Below are positions 17,597-25,453 of a stretch of 64,000 bases of DNA, piece after piece. Under the pieces are notes generated by a model. The model was given only the letters and a program-made list of their open reading frames with translations, was not told where the DNA came from and made no database searches. Source of the stretch: Thermoplasmata archaeon (GTDB taxonomy: Archaea; Thermoplasmatota; Penumbrarchaeia; JAEHCK01); NCBI GenBank assembly GCA_020696345.1, contig JAEHCK010000002.1:1-64000 (forward strand), in the 5' to 3' direction. Numbering within the stretch: position 1 is the first letter of the stretch; each line of letters starts with the position of its first letter. The position numbers were made by a program, and so were the translations under genes.

Positions 17597-18976
17597 TCAA
17601 TAATGAATCCTATGCTCCTTCTTCTCTACCAACCCATTATCTTGACCTAGCAGATACACCCGCGCCTCACCAACCACGAATAGTGACCCGCAGATACAGA
17701 TCAGGTCATGGGCACTTGCCTCACCAAGTGCGGTATCCACCGCTCTCTTGACCGGTGTTTTTACTTCAATTTCAATATTGGTATCTTTTATATTATCTAG
17801 TATTAACTCCGGCTCTGCGGCCCGTCTTATATTTGCTTTTGTTAGTATGATCTTATCTGCCATTGGGAAGATCTTTTCCGTTAAATTCTTGATATCTTTC
17901 TCCTCCGAACAGCCGAATACGAGAATTAATTTTTCATAATTAAATAATTGAATTGCCTCGTGCAATGCCTGTGCCCCGGCCGGGTTGTGTGCGCCGTCAA
18001 GGATCACCCAGGGTGACTTTTGTATAACTTCCAGGCGCCCGGGCCAGCGTGTATTCTTTAACCCATCTCGAATGGCATCTTCGGTTATCCTCAACCTCTG
18101 TTCTTCCGATAACAGCTCCAAGGCGCCAAGAGCTAACCCAGCATTAATACCTTGATACTTGCCAATGAGCGGTACATGTAGATCATGATAATTGGCATTC
18201 ACACCCTGGTAATTGATCGTCGACCCATCACGGCTTGGATCCAGTACTTCGAGCTTAATATCTACCCCTACTCTATAAAGCGGGCTCTTTTTAACTTTAC
18301 AGGTTTTCTCGATCACACTTAATATCTCATCATTGTCATTCGCAGTAATGACCGGACAACCGGGTTTTATGATCCCGGCCTTGTTCTGGGCCACCGAGGT
18401 CAAAGTGTTGCCCAGATGTTCGGTGTGGTCCAGACTTATATCGGTAAGCACCACCACACTAGGTTTGACCACATTGGTTGCATCAAATGTGCCGCCCAAA
18501 CCCACCTCGAGAACTACAAGATCAACATTATGGTCGGCAAAATATTTCAAGGCCATTGCAGTGACCACTTCGAAGTAAGTTGCATAGCCAAGCTCGGTAT
18601 CGTTGTTCACACGCTCGCGTATCTCTTTCAATGACCTAGCATATTCAACCACTTCAGGTTTCGAGATCTGTCTGTTATTGATGGTAATTCGCTCGGTAAA
18701 ATCCGATAAGTGTGGAGATGTGTTAACCCCAACCTTAAACCCAGCAATATTCAGGATAGAACTTAACATGGCAGCGACCGAACCCTTACCATTGGTGCCG
18801 CCAATATGGATTATCTGCAATTGATCTTGCGGGTTGCCAAAATATTCCAGCAACTTTTTAACTTTTTTCAGGCCGAATTTCATGCCAAATAAATGTAGAT
18901 CGTACAACCATTCAATGGTCTGGCCATATTCATTATCAATTTCATCATTTATGCCAACGATATTATCCGGGTTCAT
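17597..18976 (-). CDS. folC: Folylpolyglutamate/dihydrofolate synthase family (FolC)
   Basis: A 459-aa Mur-ligase-family enzyme. The P-loop is GGTNGKGSVAA (residues 59-69), followed by the folate-type SPHLSDFTERITIN, split here as SPHL and FTERI. The central LDHTEHLG and C-terminal LDGAHNPAG motifs are typical of FolC. It joins glutamate to a pterin or related acid with ATP in the cytoplasm. In archaea the exact pterin substrate is often unclear, so tetrahydrofolate or a methanopterin-like cofactor are both possible. The length is normal (420-460). It is monocistronic on the minus strand, about 500 bases away from the divergent reductase gene. Confidence 0.88.
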   Translation of the reverse strand: MNPDNIVGINDEIDNEYGQTIEWLYDLHLFGMKFGLKKVKKLLEYFGNPQDQLQIIHIGGTNGKGSVAAMLSSILNIAGFKVGVNTSPHLSDFTERITINNRQISKPEVVEYARSLKEIRERVNNDTELGYATYFEVVTAMALKYFADHNVDLVVLEVGLGGTFDATNVVKPSVVVLTDISLDHTEHLGNTLTSVAQNKAGIIKPGCPVITANDNDEILSVIEKTCKVKKSPLYRVGVDIKLEVLDPSRDGSTINYQGVNANYHDLHVPLIGKYQGINAGLALGALELLSEEQRLRITEDAIRDGLKNTRWPGRLEVIQKSPWVILDGAHNPAGAQALHEAIQLFNYEKLILVFGCSEEKDIKNLTEKIFPMADKIILTKANIRRAAEPELILDNIKDTNIEIEVKTPVKRAVDTALGEASAHDLICICGSLFVVGEARVYLLGQDNGLVEKKEHRIHY

Positions 18977-19134
18977 AATGATTGACCTGATGAGAAATCT
19001 ATATTAAAAATTATGGTTCTTCTCCCAATTTTGGTAATAATAAAAAAAATTAATATGAAAAATTGTGATTATGGGAATGTGATTGGTTGATGATGAATGC
19101 GGGAATAGTAGATGGGGGATTGGGGATAGTGAAT

Positions 19135-19300
19135 GTGATTACGATCCATCATAAATTCAGTTCGATTACAGTTCAGTATCTACTCATCACGGTATCTGTT
19201 CAGCACCAACCCCACACGGCATCTGTCCAACATCAACCCAGCCCGGTATCTGTTCAGCATCAACCCGGCATGGCATCTTCCCAGCAACAAATGATCCATC
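19135..19300. repeat. Tandem repeat of a 24- to 27-bp CAT/CAACC-rich unit
   Basis: Units of the type ggtatctgttcagcatcaac recur about four times between 19185 and 19295, with acac/ggcatc variants. An 84-aa reading frame over it (QHQP repeats) reflects the repeat and has no promoter or domain. The rest of 18977-19477 shows only AT-rich DNA and a TATA-like acatatagatatagg just before the reductase gene. Confidence 0.55.
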
Positions 19301-19477
19301 CCCTCCAAGCATCAAGTGTTCTATTCCCTAATTTTCAATGATCTCAATTCTCATCTTAAATGCTAAATATAACTACAATATTACCCAACTGACAATATTG
19401 TGTATTTGTTTAGAATTTAGAAATTCGAATTTAGGATTTAGCTAAACAAACACATATAGATATAGGCTGGAATATTT

Positions 19478-20113
19478 GTGGACCCGAAGTTCGAACATTC
19501 GAAAAATGTGATCAAAGAATGCCTGGACAGATACGATAAAGTAGCAGTAGCATGCAGCTTTGGCAAAGATAGTATGGTTGTAGTTCATTTAGCCATTAGT
19601 ATACAACCCGACATACCTATCTTTACAATCATGACGCCGTTAAAACCAAAAGAGACTTTCGAGTATAAAGATAAAATGATCGAACTCTGGAACCTTAATA
19701 TTACCGAGTATCGGGCAAAAAAAGATGTACCCGATGGCCTCTGGAAAACACTGCCAGACGAATGCTGCAGGATCTTAAAGGTTGAACCAACCCGTGAGGC
19801 CGTCAAAGACCTGGATGCTTGGGTCACCGGGCTGCGATGCACCGAGGGAAGGACCAGAACCGAATACCAGGAATGGGAGCTAAAAGGCGGGCTAATGAAA
19901 GTCAACCCGGTCCTGTACTGGACCGAGGCGGATACATGGAGATATATCGCGGTAAATCAAATCCCGGTACATCCATGGTATGCTGAAGGGTACAGGTCGA
20001 TAGGCTGTGCACCGTGTTCTACACCTGGCGGTGAGAACGAGCGTGACGGCCGCTGGAAGGGCACCAGCAAATGCGGCGGTGAGTGCGGAATACACACTCA
20101 GCAATTGAAATGA
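19478..20113 (+). CDS. cysH: APS/PAPS reductase (CysH family), sulfite-forming
   Basis: 211 aa from a GTG start. The PP-loop is ACSFGKDSMVVVH (SFGKDS, residues 27-32). Cys96-Cys97 and Cys177-x2-Cys180 form the CC...CxxC set that holds a [4Fe-4S] cluster in APS-type reductases. The C terminus has KCGGECGIH (Cys199, Cys203), giving the catalytic ECG(I/L)H tail. It would reduce adenylyl sulfate or its phosphate form to sulfite in the cytoplasm. An alternative role in another PP-loop reaction is less likely with all motifs present. It is encoded beside the cysteate synthase cluster, which needs sulfite. A TATA-like box about 20-25 bases upstream suggests a leaderless transcript. Confidence 0.8.
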   Translation: MDPKFEHSKNVIKECLDRYDKVAVACSFGKDSMVVVHLAISIQPDIPIFTIMTPLKPKETFEYKDKMIELWNLNITEYRAKKDVPDGLWKTLPDECCRILKVEPTREAVKDLDAWVTGLRCTEGRTRTEYQEWELKGGLMKVNPVLYWTEADTWRYIAVNQIPVHPWYAEGYRSIGCAPCSTPGGENERDGRWKGTSKCGGECGIHTQQLK

Positions 20114-20118
20114 GATTC

Positions 20119-20613
20119 AGTTGCTAGTTACTTGTTGCTAGTATTTTATGTTCAAGGGACTTCCTTAAACCAAATAACATTTTGCTGATTTCTACATGAA
20201 TAATATTTAATTTTTCATATTCTTTCTTTTTCAAATAATTAAGATCAATTGACAACTCTAGATAAACTTCTAATTCATTACATGAGCCAATAGCAATTGA
20301 TATGAATTGGATAAATTCTCCAATATGATTTTTACCAGAACCTTCTGCAATATTTGCAATTATTGACGTTGATGCACGTCTCATTTGTGATGTTAATCCA
20401 TATGTTTCTTCCTTAGGAAAATATCTTGTTATTTGATATATCTTTAGTGTTAATTCATATGCTTTATTCCAGACTTTTAAATTTTTGTAACTCTTTAACA
20501 TATCATCTCACCCCAATAAGTGATATTGAATAAATATCTTAATTAATATAAATAAAAAAAGTATGTGGTTTAGTGAAGGTAAATTTTTCCAACTCTCTAG
20601 CAACTAGCAACTA
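20119..20613. mobile_element. Small element: S23-type gene bounded by inverted repeats
   Basis: Left end 20119-20141 (agttgctagttac, then ttgttgctag) and right end 20597-20613 (ctagcaactagcaacta) are inverted copies of TAGTTGCTAG-type words. They enclose one gene for a four-helix-bundle protein. The right end supplies the stop codon of the next gene (20611-20613). No transposase is inside, so mobility would need help from elsewhere. Confidence 0.5.
20124..20501 (-). CDS. Four-helix-bundle protein (S23/IVP family)
   Basis: 125 aa, starting MLKSYKNLKVWNKAYELTLK. The motifs FPKEETYGLTSQMRRAS and NIAEGSG are the family signature. Members were first found in intervening sequences of bacterial 23S rRNA genes and are also found alone and with retroelements; they form homo-oligomeric helical bundles. 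The role here is unknown. Its last codons run into the left inverted repeat. It sits alone between the sulfite-forming reductase and the coenzyme M-type cluster, in an AT-rich stretch, and looks inserted. Confidence 0.85.
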   Translation of the reverse strand: MLKSYKNLKVWNKAYELTLKIYQITRYFPKEETYGLTSQMRRASTSIIANIAEGSGKNHIGEFIQFISIAIGSCNELEVYLELSIDLNYLKKKEYEKLNIIHVEISKMLFGLRKSLEHKILATSN

Positions 20614-21345
20614 TAGATCATTATCAATGATTTCGATCATCTCCGGCATCTTCCCAACAGTACCAACGAGATCACCAACAATAACCATGCAACCCTGCAC
20701 ACCCTTTATAGTCTCAGCCTTCTCCAATGCAGCTTGAACAGTTGCCTCAGCATCATTTTGTTTCACACGATTCGCAACTGCACTCGCTGCCGCGTCTGAC
20801 AAGAATGCCGATCTTGAAAATATTATCACTGCCTCGGCGTCACCAAAACTTATCGAATGCCCAACCTGACCTGCGCTGGTGCATACCCCCAACGGCAAAT
20901 TGTCATATCTTATTTTGAACCCCACTTGTTTTGCTACTTGGTTCTTGCCGGCATATATTCCAATATTCACTGACCGCTCTCCCTTGATCGAGACATCACC
21001 ACCATTATCGGCCATTGCAAGTTTACATTTACACCCTGAGCCGATCATCGCCTCGGTTGCTACCTCACTGAGACCACCCGCCACTGCAGCCATGGGCCCG
21101 ACGCCAGCCGCCAACCCGGCATACATCATTTCGCGAACGAACTCCGGTGCATTGAGATCAACATCCAACGGTTCCAGTGATGCAAGAAATTCCGTATGCT
21201 CGGCAATATATTGCTCGAGTAGGGTCCGGGAATGTAATACAGCTTGTCTGGCCGAGTCAAATGCACCTGGTCTGTCACTTTTAAGTTTCATGTGTGTCTC
21301 TTTCCAGTGAAACTCATTTGAATACAGAACCTGCATCTCACTCAT
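20611..21345 (-). CDS. UPF0280 (COG2122) protein, candidate sulfur-insertion factor
   Basis: About 244 aa from the ATG at 21345, with GAGTGAGAG upstream; a GTG at 21354 is possible. Signature stretches are AAGVGPMAAVAGGLSE, MADNGGDVSIKG and CTSAGQVGHSISFGDAEAV, characteristic of the UPF0280 family, which is distantly related to ApbE. From memory, the family is implicated in cysteine and homocysteine formation from sulfide in Methanosarcina acetivorans. Only about 16 bases separate it from the stop of comDE upstream, so the two are co-transcribed. This context suggests a role in turning sulfoacetaldehyde into a thiol (coenzyme M), a reaction chemically like making homocysteine from an aldehyde. 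That role is inference. Confidence 0.8.
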   Translation of the reverse strand: MSEMQVLYSNEFHWKETHMKLKSDRPGAFDSARQAVLHSRTLLEQYIAEHTEFLASLEPLDVDLNAPEFVREMMYAGLAAGVGPMAAVAGGLSEVATEAMIGSGCKCKLAMADNGGDVSIKGERSVNIGIYAGKNQVAKQVGFKIRYDNLPLGVCTSAGQVGHSISFGDAEAVIIFSRSAFLSDAAASAVANRVKQNDAEATVQAALEKAETIKGVQGCMVIVGDLVGTVGKMPEMIEIIDNDL

Positions 21346-21361
21346 ATCTCTCACTCACATC

Positions 21362-22546
21362 TTATTTCTGCAACCAATCTTGAAACCTAGTTTTTATCTG
21401 CTCGGGTGATAGACCTATCGTACCAACCTTGGCATTACCTGGTTGTATGACGAGTTTAACGAAATTCGGGCATGACATTTCATGATCATATATATCTTCC
21501 GTGTTGTCTGTTACCAGAATGTTTCTGATCTGGCTGGCCCGCGCAAAGTCCTCCAATTTTAAACCACGTGCAGTAAGGGTCGGCTGGTTACCAGTGGAAC
21601 CGTAAGCACCATTATCCAGGCATATTATTGTCAGGTTCTTCGGTTGTAGAGCGCCGATAGAAATAAGCGCATTCGGGTTCATGAGAAGTGAACCGTCACC
21701 ATCCAATACCACAACATCCTTTTTAGTGAACAATGAAACACCATGACCAATTGATGATACCAGACTAAGCGAACCCAACATATAGAAATTCGAATCTTGA
21801 TCGAAAACCGAATAAAGTTCTCTTGAGGGAAAACCCATGTTGCACAATACCGCTTTATCTCGAAGGAACTCGGAAAGCCCCTCCAGGACCTCGAGCCGCG
21901 ATCTCGGAGATTTGATATCTTTGAGTATTTCTTCACCTTGGTTTCCCTCTTGACCCAAATCCGTTTTTGATCTATCGATTGACGATCGCATTGGCGTTGG
22001 CATTGCTTGTACCATCGATATTGGTTTTGACGTTTTCAAGGGCATCTTGGGCAACCCCTCAAATATCTTTGGCGAGATCAAAAAGCAGTTTATTTTATTA
22101 CTACGATAGGTTTTTTCCAGTTCTTCCGGGATATTGTCTAATTGTGAGTGCTCATTATATAATTTAAATTCCACATCCATAGCTTCCAGGACGCCGGCAA
22201 GACCTGCACCCATTGGCACCTGTGCGGCGATGTTCTCTTTGTAAACACCACGGTGGCTGATAAATATTGGTAATGGTAGATCATAGAATTTGGTCAATGA
22301 CAATATTGCATTTACCATATTACCCATGCCCGAGCTTTGAACTATCATTAACGGCTTAGCACCGGCCAATGCAATACCTGCCGCAATACCCACACCCTCT
22401 TCTTCTCTGGTCAAACTGATATACGGTAGCATCCCGGATAATGCGCCCAATAGAGGTGCGATCCGGTCGCAGGGCAGCTGAAGAATTATATCTGTCCCGG
22501 ATGCCTTGATATCTCCGCATAATTTATCTAACATTTCTTTGGTCAT
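21362..22546 (-). CDS. comDE: Sulfopyruvate decarboxylase, fused alpha and beta parts (ComDE)
   Basis: About 394 aa. The ATG at 22546 is chosen because GGAGG lies seven bases upstream. Residues about 1-165 are ComD-like (LTREEEGVGIAAGIALAG with the ThDP-activating Glu, and QSSGMGNMVNAI). After a linker, residues about 215-394 are ComE-like with the ThDP/Mg motif LDGDGSLLMNPNAL (about 281-294) and LDNGAYGSTGNQ. The enzyme decarboxylates sulfopyruvate to sulfoacetaldehyde in coenzyme M synthesis. A fused ComDE is known from Methanosarcina, next to cysteate synthase, the same order as here. The reading frame overlaps the end of the cysteate synthase gene by 23 bases. Phosphonopyruvate decarboxylase is the main alternative, made unlikely by the neighbours. 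Confidence 0.88.
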   Translation of the reverse strand: MTKEMLDKLCGDIKASGTDIILQLPCDRIAPLLGALSGMLPYISLTREEEGVGIAAGIALAGAKPLMIVQSSGMGNMVNAILSLTKFYDLPLPIFISHRGVYKENIAAQVPMGAGLAGVLEAMDVEFKLYNEHSQLDNIPEELEKTYRSNKINCFLISPKIFEGLPKMPLKTSKPISMVQAMPTPMRSSIDRSKTDLGQEGNQGEEILKDIKSPRSRLEVLEGLSEFLRDKAVLCNMGFPSRELYSVFDQDSNFYMLGSLSLVSSIGHGVSLFTKKDVVVLDGDGSLLMNPNALISIGALQPKNLTIICLDNGAYGSTGNQPTLTARGLKLEDFARASQIRNILVTDNTEDIYDHEMSCPNFVKLVIQPGNAKVGTIGLSPEQIKTRFQDWLQK

Positions 22547-23816
22547 GACATGCCTCCAGCGCATGTTTCAAATCATCCATTTCGATCGTGCTGTCACATA
22601 AAATATCGGGTTCGATCTTATTCTTGTCATGATCTTCCCATAGACGGTTCTCACCGCCGCCTGTTATATTTATCAAGATCGTGTCATCGGCTTTGACCTT
22701 TTCACTCTCCAACGCCTGGATCAGACTGCCAACCGCCACACTTGCTGCAGGTACTATATCGATCCCTTCACTACTTTCAAATAACTTCCCTGCGGACCTT
22801 GCATCTGCATTTGTAATACCATACATTGAACCCTCACTCGTATTCAGGATATCATACACACCACCACCGACAGAGTATGGCGGATAACGGTTGGTCAATA
22901 CTTGTGCAAAAACTTCGGATATCGCTTTACGCTGTTTGTCCTCGGGAATTTTTATCAATTCAGACGAACCATTATTCCATGCATCTGTCAGCGGTGTGAA
23001 CGGTTGGTTCTGCGATAGATGTAATCTGGGTAATGCATCTAGGTACTGACCCGAACTTAGTAACCTTTGTGACGCCTCCAGCGCCGCAATTGCGCCCGTG
23101 CCGCTGCCAACCGCCTGGAAATAGTGCTCGGGCAATCGTTTCAACTCATGCACACATTCCAGCATCACGGTGCCCATGCCGTCACGGCGAGCTATATTAC
23201 GTGCACCACCCTCGGGAACCAGGTTCAGTGCATTGGCCATGCGACCGGAAAACGTGATCGCATCCGAATAATCGCTGTCTTGATTTACTGCAATGATGAA
23301 AACATTATCAGGTACCTGGAATGGCAAGACCAGTTTATATATGCTATTTTTTGGCACAACCACATACAGGTCGATATCAAAATACTGTGCAGCAAAAATG
23401 AACGCCCTGGCCGTATTACCCGCTGATGCGATCACCAAATTATCGATGCACCTCTCAGATGCACGCTGAAAAGTTGGTGGCGCCTCAAGTTCTTTGAACG
23501 TACATGTCACCATATTGGCATCTTTCTCCGGCCAGTAACCATTAAACGCTATGTAAAGGTTATTCAGACCAAGTTCTTTTGATAAACCATTGCTTTTATA
23601 CACGATAGTCTGAGATCTTATCTTGTCGTTCCACTCGATACATGGCAACCAGGGTAGAAACTTCCAAAAGCCAGGAAGGTTCAAAGGTTTAAACTTCGAA
23701 ACCTGGTAATCGGTCCTCACCAACGGCCCCGCGTTACCGCAGGATGGGCAAATATTAAGGAACACATCATCGAATGCGGCCTTGCACTCAGAACAATATA
23801 ATCTATAATTACCCAT
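22524..23816 (-). CDS. Cysteate synthase (threonine synthase paralog)
   Basis: About 430 aa from MGNYRLYCSECK; an upstream TTG adds six residues. The N terminus has two CxxC pairs (CSEC, CPSC) like a zinc ribbon. PGFWKFLPWLPC and TFKELEAPPTFQ follow, where threonine synthase has SFKDRG; the Lys is the PLP anchor. VIASAGNTARAF and GSGTGAIAALEA bind the cofactor and its phosphate. These features match cysteate synthase of the Methanosarcinales, which makes L-cysteate from phosphoserine and sulfite. The neighbours (ComDE downstream, a sulfite-forming reductase 3 kb away) support this over threonine synthase. It appears to be the first gene of the cluster or second after the FMN reductase. Confidence 0.85.
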   Translation of the reverse strand: MGNYRLYCSECKAAFDDVFLNICPSCGNAGPLVRTDYQVSKFKPLNLPGFWKFLPWLPCIEWNDKIRSQTIVYKSNGLSKELGLNNLYIAFNGYWPEKDANMVTCTFKELEAPPTFQRASERCIDNLVIASAGNTARAFIFAAQYFDIDLYVVVPKNSIYKLVLPFQVPDNVFIIAVNQDSDYSDAITFSGRMANALNLVPEGGARNIARRDGMGTVMLECVHELKRLPEHYFQAVGSGTGAIAALEASQRLLSSGQYLDALPRLHLSQNQPFTPLTDAWNNGSSELIKIPEDKQRKAISEVFAQVLTNRYPPYSVGGGVYDILNTSEGSMYGITNADARSAGKLFESSEGIDIVPAASVAVGSLIQALESEKVKADDTILINITGGGENRLWEDHDKNKIEPDILCDSTIEMDDLKHALEACHDQRNVR

Positions 23817-23846
23817 GGTGGATGGTAAGTGCAATTTGGTTTATAA

Positions 23847-24575
23847 TTATTTGGCATCCCGATATTTCAAAATTAATTTGTCAAAATTTAGATTGAGCAT
23901 CTCGATATATTCTTCCTTTGCAATCACCTCTTGGCTCACCCTAGACAATGTATCCTGTGAGATCATACCATCATTAACAAGCTCGGAACCTGCCGTATGT
24001 GCGGCCGCAAGAATATCTTTCGCCGTTTTATCGTTCTTCACCATATATTTAAAATGTGCTCCATGCGGACGCAGCAGCGCACCTGCAAACTCGCGATGTG
24101 CGTTTACACAGATCGCCTTCAAATGGGTCAACATGGGTTCGAAATTATCCAATTCCCAAAAACCACACGTGGATATCAATACGATTTTACCGGCTTTAAC
24201 ATCGGGGCGCAGTGCATGACGGCAATGTCCATCTATCAATTCAAGATACGGCTCGAGCAATGGCAGCAGCCGGTCCAGCACATTCTTCATCGGCCCGGTC
24301 ACACCATCCCAGTACACAGGCGAGGCAAACACCCAGACATCCGATCCTTTTAATTTTTTCAATAACGAGGCCATGTCATCATTCTGGCAGCACTTACCTG
24401 GTGTGTTTATCCAACACACAAGCTTACCCAGACATGGGTTGATCTTCAAGTTAGTTATATTTATCTCTTCCACATCGGAACCGGCCTCGCGTGCACCATT
24501 CAAGAACTCTTTAACGAGCTGGGCAGTATTGCCCAGTGATCTCAACGGACTGCCGTTCAATGCAATGATCTTCAT
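23847..24575 (-). CDS. NADPH-dependent FMN reductase/iron-sulfur flavoprotein-like
   Basis: About 242 aa from MKIIALNGSPL; GTG at 24587 would add four residues. The flavodoxin-like FMN loop is NGSPLRSLGNTAQLVKEFL. The stretch NPCLGKLVCWINTPGKCCQNDDM is the Cys-rich loop of this family (read in two parts), although the usual CxxCxxC spacing is incomplete, so cluster binding is uncertain. FASPVYWDGVTGPMKNVLDR binds the flavin side. It is a soluble redox protein using FMN. It ends 30 bases before the cysteate synthase gene in the same direction, so it is probably first in the coenzyme M-type operon and may supply electrons to the thiol-forming step. Confidence 0.8.
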   Translation of the reverse strand: MKIIALNGSPLRSLGNTAQLVKEFLNGAREAGSDVEEINITNLKINPCLGKLVCWINTPGKCCQNDDMASLLKKLKGSDVWVFASPVYWDGVTGPMKNVLDRLLPLLEPYLELIDGHCRHALRPDVKAGKIVLISTCGFWELDNFEPMLTHLKAICVNAHREFAGALLRPHGAHFKYMVKNDKTAKDILAAAHTAGSELVNDGMISQDTLSRVSQEVIAKEEYIEMLNLNFDKLILKYRDAK

Positions 24576-24710
24576 GGAAACCAACACATGATTGATATCT
24601 TGATACTTTATTATTATGCTCTTAATTAATGTTTTTCAACCTATCAGTTACTTGATAATCCAAATCAAAATATATTTGATTCCCCATCAACATACTTCGG
24701 GGCGAAAACC

Positions 24711-25199
24711 ATGCCAAAATACCACATGCACAAACACGAGCGCGAAATAACGAATGAAAATGAATTGATCGAAGTATTACAAAATGGCAAATTTACCACG
24801 ATCGCCATGTGCAGGGATAATGAACCATATATAGTCACACTCAGCTATGGCTATGATAAAAACAATAATGCGTTATACTTTCACGCAGCATTAAAAGGCC
24901 TGAAACTGGAGTTCATAAAACATAACCCGAGCGTATGTGGAACCGTAATTGAAGATCTCGGATATGTTGAAGATGAATGTGAACAACATTTTAGATCGGT
25001 TGTATTCCGGGGAAAGATATCAATTATTGGTAATTTGGATGATAAAAAACATGGTTTGGATATCTTACTAGATCATTTGGAAAAGAATCCGGACCCCATA
25101 AAAATAAGAAATATAAAAAACGATGACAGTTATAATAAAATAACAATGCTGAAATTTGAGATCACAGAAATAACAGGAAAAACGACTAAAAAGAAATGA
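24711..25199 (+). CDS. Pyridoxamine 5'-phosphate oxidase-fold flavin protein
   Basis: 162 aa. Characteristic parts are LIEVLQNGKFTTIAMCRDNEPYIVTLSYGYD (in two stretches), then ALYFHAALKGLKLEFIKHNP and RSVVFRGKISII. These match small split-barrel FMN- or F420-binding proteins. The His near the N terminus (KYHMHKHEREI) is also typical. The reaction is unknown; it is more likely a redox or cofactor-binding protein than a true PLP-forming oxidase. It starts a plus-strand run with the ferredoxin (24 bases later) and the geranylgeranyl reductase. Confidence 0.8.
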   Translation: MPKYHMHKHEREITNENELIEVLQNGKFTTIAMCRDNEPYIVTLSYGYDKNNNALYFHAALKGLKLEFIKHNPSVCGTVIEDLGYVEDECEQHFRSVVFRGKISIIGNLDDKKHGLDILLDHLEKNPDPIKIRNIKNDDSYNKITMLKFEITEITGKTTKKK

Positions 25200-25222
25200 A
25201 TGATTGAGATCTTTGGAGGCTA

Positions 25223-25396
25223 ATGGTGCCGGATTTTAATAACGAACTTTGTGATAACTGCGGGGGGTGTGCGGCAGTATGCCCGACAAACGCAATCACG
25301 GTGTTCTTTGATATAATTGAAGTTGACCTGGAGCTCTGTAATGATTGTTTAGTATGTCAAAAGGTCTGTCCGGTCAAGGCAATTAGCAAGAAATAA
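25223..25396 (+). CDS. Two-cluster [4Fe-4S] ferredoxin
   Basis: 57 aa. CDNCGGCAAVCP (Cys10,13,16,20) and CNDCLVCQKVCP (Cys39,42,45,49) are two complete CxxCxxCxxxCP motifs, each loop binding one [4Fe-4S] cluster. GGAGG at 25215-25219 lies close to the ATG, so the in-frame GTG at 25226 may be the true start. It is a soluble electron carrier. The next gene is a geranylgeranyl reductase; in Methanosarcina acetivorans a ferredoxin encoded beside that reductase is needed for full lipid saturation, so the same role is likely here. Confidence 0.9.
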   Translation: MVPDFNNELCDNCGGCAAVCPTNAITVFFDIIEVDLELCNDCLVCQKVCPVKAISKK

Positions 25397-25453
25397 TTAG
25401 GATACAATTATGAAATTTGATAATGATGGATTTGGAATCATTGATGGATTAAT

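Noticed and set aside
22524..23816. Plain threonine synthase
   Set aside because: The PLP-lysine motif is TFKELEA rather than SFKDRG, and the gene is fused in order with comDE.
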